A DNA stretch of 64,000 nucleotides from Lujinxingia vulgaris (GTDB lineage Bacteria > Myxococcota_A > Bradymonadia > Bradymonadales > Bradymonadaceae), in NCBI RefSeq assembly GCF_007997015.1, contig NZ_VOSM01000005.1, forward strand, positions 1 through 64,000, read 5' to 3'. Below the pieces are notes generated by a model that saw nothing but the letters and a program-made list of their open reading frames with translations, searched no databases and was not told where the DNA came from. Numbering within the stretch: position 1 is the stretch's first letter; each line of letters begins with the position of its first letter. This document shows, in pieces, positions 1 through 6,805 of this stretch. A program made the translations under genes and the position numbers.

Positions 1-840
1 AATGCCGAATCATCTTACGATTCCCCCCTTCTTCTTGATGACAATGACGTCTGGAATCATGTTGCTGCGGGCAATGAACACACCTGCGCCATTACTGAAG
101 ATAACGCCCTTTACTGTTGGGGAGATAGTGCCAGCGGACAACTCGGTCCCAATGCCGTCGCAAACGGACGAACGCAGGTCGAAATCAACGACGGCGGCAC
201 CCCCATCAACACCTTCGTGGCCGTCGCCGCCGGCGATGCGCATACCTGCGCGGTGACGGCGGTGGGGGCGAATGGGTGGTGTTGGGGGAGTTTTTCGAGT
301 GGGCAGTTGGATGGTGAGCCGACGGGGGATAGTGCGCCGCGTGAAGTGGGCAATGTTATTTCAGACTCGAACTCCTCGACTTTAGAGATTACCGCAGGCA
401 TGACCCACTCCTGTGCGGTAGCTATGGTAAGTGGCCAAAACAGAGCCTACTGCTGGGGAAGTACGTCTTTTGGCAAACTCGGACACGATGAAAATACATA
501 TCCGAATCGTCCTACTGGTCTTAACAACGTTCAACGGATCACAAACGGTTCAGATCATACCTGCGCTATCGAAAACGGTGTAGCCAAATGCTGGGGGGCG
601 AATGTATGGAAACAACTTGGACATAGTGGAAGTTCAACGTCCGTCGCTATTGCAAGTGACGTAGATGGTTCTTACACGGGCTGGACCGATATCGCCGCTG
701 GCGGTCAGCACACCTGCGGTATTGCCGACGGTACAATGCATTGTTGGGGGCTCAATGAAGATGCTCAGCTGGGCTATCCCACGGCTGGCCAAGATAGTAA
801 TGTTGCTCCCACAGAAGTGGATTGGCCCTACACCCCTTAA
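1..840 (+). CDS. RCC1-like repeat protein, 3' part
   Basis: The frame is already open at base 1, so the start lies outside the window; about 279 residues plus the stop are visible. Five consecutive repeats are seen, each with a G-x-x-H-[TS]-C-[AG] strand followed by C-W-G and a Q-L-[GD] or K-L-G end, for example GNEHTCAI...YCWGDSASGQLG near residues 25-50 and GGQHTCGI...HCWGLNEDAQLG near the end. This is the bacterial cysteine-containing RCC1 (regulator of chromosome condensation) beta-propeller blade pattern. The two cysteines per blade fit an extracytoplasmic, disulphide-bonded propeller, which in Myxococcota is usually secreted. Substrate or partner unknown. It ends 31 bases before a strong bidirectional hairpin terminator. 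The repeat identification is secure; the function is not. Confidence 0.85.
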   Translation, partial: NAESSYDSPLLLDDNDVWNHVAAGNEHTCAITEDNALYCWGDSASGQLGPNAVANGRTQVEINDGGTPINTFVAVAAGDAHTCAVTAVGANGWCWGSFSSGQLDGEPTGDSAPREVGNVISDSNSSTLEITAGMTHSCAVAMVSGQNRAYCWGSTSFGKLGHDENTYPNRPTGLNNVQRITNGSDHTCAIENGVAKCWGANVWKQLGHSGSSTSVAIASDVDGSYTGWTDIAAGGQHTCGIADGTMHCWGLNEDAQLGYPTAGQDSNVAPTEVDWPYTP

Positions 841-870
841 ACTCGGGCTCTGGCCAACACGTCCGATCAA

Positions 871-913
871 AAAACACCCCACCGCCTTTAACCTCCCGGC
901 GGTGGGGTGTTTT
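871..913. terminator. Bidirectional rho-independent terminator
   Basis: A perfect 16-bp inverted repeat (871-886 against 898-913) with an 11-base loop. The stem begins with AAAA and ends with TTTT, so it can serve both strands. It follows the RCC1-like gene by 31 bases. Confidence 0.85.
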
Positions 914-931
914 GCGTTGGGCTCGGGCTGG

Positions 932-1030
932 AAGCTCGTGCTCGAGCTCGAGCTCGTGCTGGTAGCTCATACTCGTACGGGTAGCTCGTCCTCGATCTCG
1001 AACTCGATCTCGATCTCGGACTCGGACTCG
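932..1030. repeat. Degenerate 6-nt (CTCGNN) low-complexity tract
   Basis: The stretch is built of imperfect hexamers of the form CTCGAG, CTCGTG, CTCGAT or CTCGGA, with GGTAGCTC variants. The 6-base period gives pseudo-dipeptide ORFs in several frames (Ser-Ile/Asp-Ser or Glu-Leu). No start site or ribosome binding site goes with them, so I treat it as non-coding slippage-prone sequence between the terminator and the ~92-nt repeats. Confidence 0.6.
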
Positions 1031-1293
1031 CGAACCCCAACCGCCCATTACGAATCGACCCACTCCGCAACCCCCCGGCGCCCCACAACCACAAAACCAC
1101 AAAACCACCTAACCACAACCCGCGAACCGCCGGCCGCCCACACGAATCGACCCACTCCGCGCCCCCCGGCGCCACACAACCACACAACCACAAAACCACC
1201 TAACCACAACCCGCGAACCCCAACCGCCCATTACAAATCGCCCCACTCCGCAAACCCCCGGCGCCCCACAACCACACAACCACAAAACCACAC
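1031..1293. repeat. Three tandem ~92-nt C-rich repeat units (locus 1)
   Basis: Three units begin with CGAACC at about 1031, 1123 and 1214, a period of 91-92 bases. Each has the same order: CGAACC, an AATCGACCCACTCCGC-like core, a CCCCCGGCGCC block, then a run of ACCACAACCACAAAACCAC. The third unit is shorter and runs directly into the palindromic element at 1295. The plus strand is very G-poor in the second half of each unit, so the minus strand is G/T-rich. Related arrays occur at 6496-6627 and 8640-8870 in the same orientation. Confidence 0.8.
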
Positions 1294-1294
1294 C

Positions 1295-1399
1295 CCGAGC
1301 GCATCCAGGGCGGCGCCTGGCAAGGAGGCAGGGATGAAGCTGTGGCAGCGCCACCGCGAATCCCTGACGACACAGCCAGCGTCGTCCTGGGGCGCTCGG
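1295..1399. repeat. ~104-nt structured palindromic element, copy A
   Basis: Outer arms CCGAGCGC (1295-1302) and GCGCTCGG (1392-1399) enclose a second stem CCAGGGCG/CGTCCTGG, an inner stem CAGGGAT/ATCCCTG and a central hairpin GTGGC-AGC-GCCAC. Copies B, C and D at 6.2-6.7 kb share the layout. Compared with them, copy A changes both sides of the outer stem (C:G to G:C) and of the central hairpin (A:T to G:C), so pairing is kept. This is covariation expected of a selected fold. It resembles a REP/MITE-like or structured RNA element; I do not recognise a named family. Confidence 0.7.
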
Positions 1400-1545
1400 C
1401 ACCCTTGAACTCCCCGCCCCCCAGAGCAATAGTCATGTCTCATCATGTCACGCAGTACCCGCTCTCGCGAGACCGCATCCACGCGCCGTAACCGTGGTGT
1501 TGTACGGGCTCATCGCCTTTAACAACCTCCACCGCCGGGGTCCCG

Positions 1546-2508
1546 ATGCCTGCGACCAACGTCTACGCCACCCACCACCGCCTACTCGCCCACCTCTTCG
1601 TTTCGCTCCTGGCAACCGCGCTGCTCGCTTTGCCGGGTGCTGCGTTTGCGCAAGAGAACGCCGAAAACGCCGAAAACGCCGAAAACGCCGAAAACACCGA
1701 AAACACCGAACATACAAAAAACGCGGAGCCTGACGAGGCGGTCGAGACCTTGGAAAACCTTGAGGCGAGCGACGAGGAGCGCGCCCTGCGCTTTTACGAA
1801 GCGGCCAGCCAGGCCTACCAGAGTGGCGAATACGGGAGGGCGGCCGATCTGCTCGAGAATGCTCGCCGGCTCCACCCCGACCCGGTCTACACCTACAATC
1901 AGATCCTGGCGTACGGGGCGTTGAAGCGGCCGGGGTACGCGCTGGCGTTGCTCCAGGAGAACGCCGAGGTGCTCCGGAACGACGGGCGTTTTGCCGGGCT
2001 GGATGCGATCCGCGTGGAGCTTCAGCAGGAAGTGGCTGCGCGCGATGCCCGGGCTGCGCTCGCGTCGCAAGAGGTTGAAACAAAAGAGGAATCCACAGCC
2101 GAAGCGGCGGCGATTGAGGCACCGCCGGAGGTCGACGAGGCCGCTCCCAACGTGCTGGCCTGGTCGCTGGTGGGGGCCGGCGGGGTGGCGATCGGGGCGG
2201 GGGTGCTCTTTGGCAGCGGTGTACTGCTGAGCGATACGGTCGACCGGCTCGAACGCAGCCGCCTGCCCGAGGCGGAGCTTGCGGTGTATGAAGGCAGCGA
2301 GCGCACCCGCGCCGACGATCTGCGACAGCTTCGCACCCACCAGACCCTCAACGTTGTGCTCATCGCCGGTGGGGTTTCTCTAGGCGCGGCGGGCGCCACC
2401 ATGGTATTTCTCGACCGGCGCGCCGACCGCCCCCGGCCCCACGCGCTTCGCGTCGCGCCCCTGCTCACTGGCGAGCACGCCGGCGCCCTGCTGCGAGGGC
2501 GATTTTAG
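1546..2508 (+). CDS. Envelope protein with signal peptide, TPR-like region and two TM helices
   Basis: A 320-residue protein. An N-terminal signal peptide (hydrophobic LFVSLLATALLALPGAAFA, cleavage before QEN) is followed by a low-complexity ENAENAENAENTEN segment encoded by (GAAAACGCC)n microsatellite repeats at about 1663-1716. Residues ~75-170 (RALRFYEAASQAY..., YNQILAYGALKRPGYALALLQ) look like two or three TPR-type helical repeats. Two hydrophobic helices follow near residues 202-228 and 265-290. The C-terminus ends in GALLRGRF, similar to the GRF end of the 54184-55326 protein, which has the same signal-peptide/paired-TM architecture. Probably a periplasm-facing membrane protein; function unknown. 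The ATG at 1546 is the only start that includes the whole signal peptide; its ribosome binding site is weak. Confidence 0.75.
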   Translation: MPATNVYATHHRLLAHLFVSLLATALLALPGAAFAQENAENAENAENAENTENTEHTKNAEPDEAVETLENLEASDEERALRFYEAASQAYQSGEYGRAADLLENARRLHPDPVYTYNQILAYGALKRPGYALALLQENAEVLRNDGRFAGLDAIRVELQQEVAARDARAALASQEVETKEESTAEAAAIEAPPEVDEAAPNVLAWSLVGAGGVAIGAGVLFGSGVLLSDTVDRLERSRLPEAELAVYEGSERTRADDLRQLRTHQTLNVVLIAGGVSLGAAGATMVFLDRRADRPRPHALRVAPLLTGEHAGALLRGRF

Positions 2509-2531
2509 TTGTTTTCGATCATGCCGATAAA

Positions 2532-3632
2532 GTGACCCCTTCGCCCATGCCCTCTTCCCCCCACGCGCTTGAGCTCTTGCGCGAGCTGCTCCCGGAGTTT
2601 CCCGGGCTCCCCGAGCTTGAGTCGCTCGCCAGGGTCTTTGTCGACGTGCTCGAAGCCCAGGACAGCGCCTATGAGCGCCTGCTGCTCCCGGCGCTGGGGC
2701 TGGCCGAGCGCCGGGAGTTTCCGGCCCGCGAGATGCGCCATGGCGAGTCCTCCCTGGAGCTGCCCGAGCAGGCCTTCTGGCTTTTTGACCGCACCCGTCA
2801 GGCCAGCTGGCTCGACGCGGCGATGCTCTTTCCTTTTGAGAACATCGACGACTGGCTTGTCCTCTACCGCACCGCCGACGTCGACGAGGCCACCCACCGC
2901 GCGCTGCAACCTCTGCTGGTGCCCAGGCTTCGCCAGACGCTGACCTCGTTTCCCTGGTCGATCGTCGACTACGGCGGCGAAGACGACGGGCGCATGGACC
3001 ACGACGAGTTCGTGCAGCTTATCGGTCAGGGCCGCTGGATGCGCGTCGACCACGACGCCAACCAGGGCATCTTCGGCGTGGCCACCTGGGCCGGGCAGGA
3101 GCGCCAGGAGATCTGGCGCGCCACCATCGACGACCACTTCCGCGCCGGCCTCGACCCGCTCTCGGAGGAGCCCCCCGAGCACCCGATCCTCCTCCCGGAA
3201 GGCTGGCAGCTACCCGACCCCGACGACTGCGCCGGTCGCGTGGCCGCCGAGCTCCTCGACGACGTCTACCACAACCTTCGCCGCTACGTGCTCGAGCGTC
3301 ACGGCTTTGACACCGAACGCCTGGGCACGCTGATCCTGTGGCGCGACTGGCCCGATGAGCTCTTTGAGTTCGACGAGCGCGAAGATCCGCACCATCTCAG
3401 CCTCCCGCTGGCCATGAGCGATGAGCTCGGCGTCGACCCCACCCTCCTCGACGCGCTTCTGACGCGATGGCTCACGCTCTGCCTGGAAAAACGCGCCCGC
3501 GCGCTCCCCTTCTTTGGCGATATTCTCAGCGTGAGCCTGCCCCCCACCACCCTGCAGCTCCTCGACGCAGCCGGCGCCCCACAACCCCACCCACTGGCCG
3601 CCGAGGAACTTTTTGGCGCTCGCCCGCGTTGA
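2532..3632 (+). CDS. Hypothetical acidic soluble protein
   Basis: I do not recognise the family. The 366-residue product is acidic and rich in Leu, Asp, Glu and Trp, with no signal peptide or membrane segment. Its N-terminal 100 residues look helical (ELLRELLPEFPGLPELESLA), and the centre has several Trp/Asp-rich turns. The third-position GC bias and the absence of any better ORF on either strand support it as real. It starts at GTG 2532 or ATG 2547; neither has a clear Shine-Dalgarno sequence. It lies 23 bases after the preceding gene on the same strand, so the two may be co-transcribed. No specific role can be inferred. Confidence 0.65.
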   Translation: MTPSPMPSSPHALELLRELLPEFPGLPELESLARVFVDVLEAQDSAYERLLLPALGLAERREFPAREMRHGESSLELPEQAFWLFDRTRQASWLDAAMLFPFENIDDWLVLYRTADVDEATHRALQPLLVPRLRQTLTSFPWSIVDYGGEDDGRMDHDEFVQLIGQGRWMRVDHDANQGIFGVATWAGQERQEIWRATIDDHFRAGLDPLSEEPPEHPILLPEGWQLPDPDDCAGRVAAELLDDVYHNLRRYVLERHGFDTERLGTLILWRDWPDELFEFDEREDPHHLSLPLAMSDELGVDPTLLDALLTRWLTLCLEKRARALPFFGDILSVSLPPTTLQLLDAAGAPQPHPLAAEELFGARPR

Positions 3633-3749
3633 CTTCGCGCGCTTTACACACACCTTTGCTGAATACTAAAAGCGCCGCTTGTTGAGGCTCCCTCCTGACG
3701 GGTGTTGAGCCTGTATTTTATTGATCTTCTGTCTGCTACCGAGAGATTC

Positions 3750-4202
3750 ATGCCTACGCTCACCGAAAAACTCGCCAAGGTCGATCGCCAGAAAGTCATC
3801 AAAGACGCCGCCCGCCTCATTGAGGACGAGGTCGCGTCGAAGAGCGGCCTCTCGGGCATGGCGATCAAAGGCGGTTACAAGGTCGTCAAAAAGATCAAAC
3901 CGGCGATGATCGAGGAGTCCATCGATCACCTGCTCGACTCCTTCACCGGCGCGCTCGACCCCCTCTACCAGGACTACGTGGAGAACGCCGCGCTGAGCAC
4001 CTTTGAGGCGTATATCCAGAAACACGACGATCGCGCGGCCAACGATCTTCTGAGCATCACCGATGCGAAGGCGGAGCGCTCCGACAACAAGATCCTCAAG
4101 TCGACCTACGGCAAGCTGCGCGGTCAGGCCGAGAAGCATGTCAAAGACGCGCTGCCCGGCGTCGGCCGCCTCATCGATCGCTACGCCCCCAAAGCTGCCT
4201 GA
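3750..4202 (+). CDS. Small helical protein, DUF6918-like
   Basis: The 150-residue product starts MPTLTEKLAKVDRQ and is almost entirely helical and Lys/Asp-rich, with a conserved-looking block GLSGMAIKGGYKVVKKIKP (residues ~35-53). This block resembles, from memory, small proteins annotated as DUF6918; I hold that assignment loosely. The frame extends upstream to a GTG at 3702, but the ATG at 3750 sits just behind GAGAG and gives the compact domain. It precedes recO by 12 bases on the same strand and is probably in the same transcript. No signal peptide. Function unknown. Confidence 0.7.
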   Translation: MPTLTEKLAKVDRQKVIKDAARLIEDEVASKSGLSGMAIKGGYKVVKKIKPAMIEESIDHLLDSFTGALDPLYQDYVENAALSTFEAYIQKHDDRAANDLLSITDAKAERSDNKILKSTYGKLRGQAEKHVKDALPGVGRLIDRYAPKAA

Positions 4203-4214
4203 ACCCGGAGCGGC

Positions 4215-4976
4215 ATGTCCTCGCGCCACTCACCCTGCTTCATCTTACGCACCGTCGCCTACGGGGAGCGTGACGTGATCGTCACGCTCCTGGGGCGAGA
4301 TTCCGGGCGTTTTGCGGCCCTGGCGCGGAGCGCGCGTACGAGTCGCAAGCGCTTTGGTGGCGCGCTCCAGCCCCTGCGGATGGTCGAGGCCATCTACACC
4401 CCTCCCACCCGCGGCGACCTGCACACCCTGCAGGAGCTCGACGTCAGCGAGGATTACCCGGGGCTTGAAGACCGTTTAGAGCTTTTGAGTGCGGCAAGCT
4501 ACGCCACCGAGCTCGTGCGCGAGACCTGGCGCGAGGGCGAAGACGCCCGCGCCATCTTTGAGCTGCTTCGTCAGCTCTACGCGTTTCTACCCCGCTGCGA
4601 GGACAACCTCGACATCCTCTGCCTGGCCCACCATTTCGAGCTGAGCCTGCTCAACCTCTACGGGCTGGCGCCGGCGATTGCGCATTGCGCGCGCTGCGCC
4701 GCCCCGGCCGACACCCTGCCCCGGGCGCGTTTTGCCCGCAGCGGCGAAGGCCTGCTCTGTGAGGCATGCCGCCATGCGGGGGAGGCGGTGGGGGTGATTC
4801 ACCCGATCACCCTCCAGCTGCTTTTGCACCTGGAAGACCCGCGAAACCCGCGCCCTTCCGTGCCCCTGGAGGACGCCCTTGCGCAGGCCCGGCGCGTCAT
4901 CGATACTTCCGTTGACTCGCTGGTCACCCGAACGCTCCCCGCCCGAGACATGCTTCGATCTCTGGTCACAATCTGA
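4215..4976 (+). CDS. recO: DNA repair protein RecO
   Basis: RecO mediates loading of RecA onto SSB-coated single-stranded DNA in the RecFOR recombination pathway in the cytoplasm. The 253-residue length is typical. The N-terminal OB fold is visible as FILRTVAYGERDVIVTLLG...GRFAALARSART (residues 9-44). A helical domain follows, with a zinc-knuckle region CARC near residue 157 and CEAC near residue 182. The GDVIVT/GR-AA-ARSAR signature is characteristic of the family. It follows the small helical gene by 12 bases. All expected elements are present. Confidence 0.92.
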   Translation: MSSRHSPCFILRTVAYGERDVIVTLLGRDSGRFAALARSARTSRKRFGGALQPLRMVEAIYTPPTRGDLHTLQELDVSEDYPGLEDRLELLSAASYATELVRETWREGEDARAIFELLRQLYAFLPRCEDNLDILCLAHHFELSLLNLYGLAPAIAHCARCAAPADTLPRARFARSGEGLLCEACRHAGEAVGVIHPITLQLLLHLEDPRNPRPSVPLEDALAQARRVIDTSVDSLVTRTLPARDMLRSLVTI

Positions 4977-5081
4977 TACAAATTCACCAGAGAGTACGCG
5001 TAGATACCCCGCACGCGCGCCCCTGCTCGACCTTTTACGCTTTTACGCCCGCCACGCTGACACACCTGTGAGACCCCATCG

Positions 5082-6221
5082 ATGGAAAACCATCCCAATG
5101 ATCGCCAGCCCGTTAAGATCCTCTGGGTCAACGCGCTCTTTCTGATCGGCACGCCCCTTCTGGCCGCCATCCTCGCGCCCCTCTACATCGCCGCCAACGG
5201 CGTGCACTGGAGCGAGGTTGTGGCGATGTTCGTGCTGTGGATCTTCACCGGTCTGGGCATCACGGCGGGCTACCACCGCATGTTCTCGCACCGCGCCTGG
5301 TGGGCGGCCAAACCGGTGCGACTCCTACTGCTGATCTTCGGGGCGGCGGCCTGGCAGAACAGCGTCATCGCCTGGTCGGCCGGCCACCGCTACCACCACC
5401 GCGACGTCGACACCGACGACGATCCCTACACCATCAGCCGCGGCTTCTGGTACGCGCATATGCTCTGGGTGATCATCAAAGGCGCGCGCCACGACGACTT
5501 CGACAACGTGCCCGACCTCTGGAAAGACCCGCTCTGCGTGTGGCAGCACAACAACTACAACCTGATCAGCGTGGGCTTTAACCTGGGCGTGCCCCTTCTG
5601 CTGGGCGTTTTGACCAACAACATTCTGGGGATGCTGCTGTGGGCGGGGCTTCTGCGCATCGTCTTTGTGCACCACGCCACCTTCTTCATCAACTCGCTGG
5701 CGCATATGTGGGGGAGCCGCCCCTGGACCCAGGAGCACACCGCCCGCGACAACGCGATCCTGGCGTTCTTCACCTTCGGAGAGGGCTACCACAACTTCCA
5801 CCACACCTTCCCCGGCGACTACCGCAACGGCGTGCGCTGGTGGCAGTTTGACCCGACCAAGTGGCTGATCTGGACGCTGGAGCGGGTGGGCCTTGCGACC
5901 AACCTCAAGCGCAGCTCCTTCGATCGTCGTCTGCGCCGGCGCTGGAGCAACCTCTACGAGCGCTACCAGGCCCAGCGCGAGGAGTGGGAGGAGCAACTTC
6001 AAGCCCAGTTCGACGAGGCCAGCGCCCGCTTTGAGGCCTCCCTCGAAGAGGCCCGCGCGCTGCACCGCGACTTCGCCCGCCGCGCCGAAGAGCTCCACAC
6101 CGAGGCGGCCCGCGAACTTCGCCGCGCCCGCCGCGAAGCCGAGCGCCGCGTCATCGCCGAGTACCGCGAGTTCAAACGCCTGCTCAACGAGATGCCCCAA
6201 CTCGCACCGGCGACCGCCTGA
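5082..6221 (+). CDS. Acyl-CoA/lipid delta-9-type fatty acid desaturase with C-terminal coiled coil
   Basis: A membrane di-iron desaturase introducing a cis double bond into acyl chains. The three histidine boxes of the class are present: HRMFSH near residue 66, HRYHH near residue 102 and HNFHH near residue 242 (GYHNFHHTFPGDYRNG). Hydrophobic pairs of helices lie at residues ~15-60 and ~160-210. The usual stearoyl-CoA desaturase core ends near residue 285. Here about 90 further residues form a highly charged Arg/Glu/Ala-rich coiled coil (residues ~285-375), which is unusual. A regulated electron donor is not encoded nearby. The ATG at 5082 is the first in frame. The core function is confident; the exact substrate is not. 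Confidence 0.88.
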   Translation: MENHPNDRQPVKILWVNALFLIGTPLLAAILAPLYIAANGVHWSEVVAMFVLWIFTGLGITAGYHRMFSHRAWWAAKPVRLLLLIFGAAAWQNSVIAWSAGHRYHHRDVDTDDDPYTISRGFWYAHMLWVIIKGARHDDFDNVPDLWKDPLCVWQHNNYNLISVGFNLGVPLLLGVLTNNILGMLLWAGLLRIVFVHHATFFINSLAHMWGSRPWTQEHTARDNAILAFFTFGEGYHNFHHTFPGDYRNGVRWWQFDPTKWLIWTLERVGLATNLKRSSFDRRLRRRWSNLYERYQAQREEWEEQLQAQFDEASARFEASLEEARALHRDFARRAEELHTEAARELRRARREAERRVIAEYREFKRLLNEMPQLAPATA

Positions 6222-6234
6222 CCCAATCCTCACC

Positions 6235-6338
6235 CCGACCGCATCCAGGGCGGCGATGGCAAGGAGCCAGGGATGACGCTGTAGCAGCGCTACTGCGAAT
6301 CCCTGACGACGCCGCCAGCGTCGTTCTGGGGCGGTCGG
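6235..6338. repeat. ~104-nt structured palindromic element, copy B
   Basis: Begins 13 bases after the desaturase stop. Arms CCGACCGC (6235-6242) and GCGGTCGG (6331-6338) enclose CCAGGGCG/CGTTCTGG (paired through two G-T wobbles), CAGGGAT/ATCCCTG and the central hairpin GTAGC-AGC-GCTAC. It is immediately followed by a rho-independent terminator, so if transcribed it would form the 3' UTR of the desaturase mRNA. Confidence 0.72.
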
Positions 6339-6340
6339 CG

Positions 6341-6371
6341 CCCCGCAGCACCTCGGTGTTGCGGGGTTTTT
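6341..6371 (+). terminator. Rho-independent terminator of the desaturase gene
   Basis: An 11-bp stem (6341-6351 with 6356-6366, one G-T pair) closed by a CTCG tetraloop and followed by five T residues. It lies 120 bases downstream of the stop codon, just past palindromic copy B. Confidence 0.85.
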
Positions 6372-6392
6372 CAATTTCTTGCCCCACCCAAC

Positions 6393-6495
6393 CCGACCGC
6401 ATCCAGGACGGCGATGGCAAGGAGCCAGGAGGAGCGAGTAGCAGCGCTACCGCGACGACGCAGCGACGCCGCCAGCGTCGTTCTGGGGCGGTCGG
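6393..6495. repeat. ~103-nt structured palindromic element, copy C
   Basis: Arms CCGACCGC (6393-6400) and GCGGTCGG (6488-6495), second stem CCAGGACG/CGTTCTGG and central GTAGC-AGC-GCTAC hairpin. The intermediate CAGGGAT/ATCCCTG stem of copies A and B is replaced by GGAGGAGCGA and CGCGACGACG sequence. It runs directly into the C-rich ~83-nt repeat region. Confidence 0.7.
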
Positions 6496-6627
6496 CGCCC
6501 CACAACCACCCAACCACCCAACCACAACCCGCGCCCCACCGAACGTCCTCACGAATCGACCAACTCCGCGAACCCCGGCGCCCCACAACCACCCAACCAC
6601 CCAACCACAAAACGCGCCCCACCGAAC
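6496..6627. repeat. C-rich repeat units between palindromes (locus 2)
   Basis: CGCGCCCCACCGAAC occurs at 6530 and 6613, an 83-base period. It brackets an AATCGACCAACTCCGC core and a CCCCGGCGCCCCACAACCACCC run, the same order of blocks as locus 1 (1031-1293). The region sits between palindromic copies C and D, so the two repeat types are interleaved. Confidence 0.72.
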
Positions 6628-6730
6628 CCGACCGCATCCAGGACGGCGATGGCAAGGAGCCAGGAGGAGCGAGTAGCAGCGCTACCGCGACGACGCAGCG
6701 CCGCCGCCAGCGTCGTCCTGGGGCGGTCGG
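6628..6730. repeat. ~103-nt structured palindromic element, copy D
   Basis: Arms CCGACCGC (6628-6635) and GCGGTCGG (6723-6730) with perfect second stem CCAGGACG/CGTCCTGG and central GTAGC-AGC-GCTAC. Nearly identical to copy C; differences include GCAGCGCCG for GCAGCGACG and CGTCC for CGTTC, the latter restoring a Watson-Crick pair. It ends 76 bases before the nucleotidase start, so it may lie in or near that promoter region. Confidence 0.72.
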
Positions 6731-6805
6731 CACTTTGCTGCCCTCCCAAAATTACGGTACACCTTCGTCGCTATCGCTGACCCTGGCCGCTCTTCGGAGG
6801 CTTGT

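Noticed and set aside
1031-1293. The ~92-nt arrays as a CRISPR
   Set aside because: Repeats are imperfect throughout, with no short identical repeat separated by unique spacers, and no cas genes are near.
665-1408. Plus-strand frame across the hexamer tract and repeats
   Set aside because: Ser/Thr/Pro/His low-complexity product from simple repeats, no ribosome binding site, and it crosses the terminator hairpin.
6235-6730. Palindromic elements as ordinary terminators only
   Set aside because: No T-run follows any of the four; true terminators (6341-6371) are separate and of different sequence.
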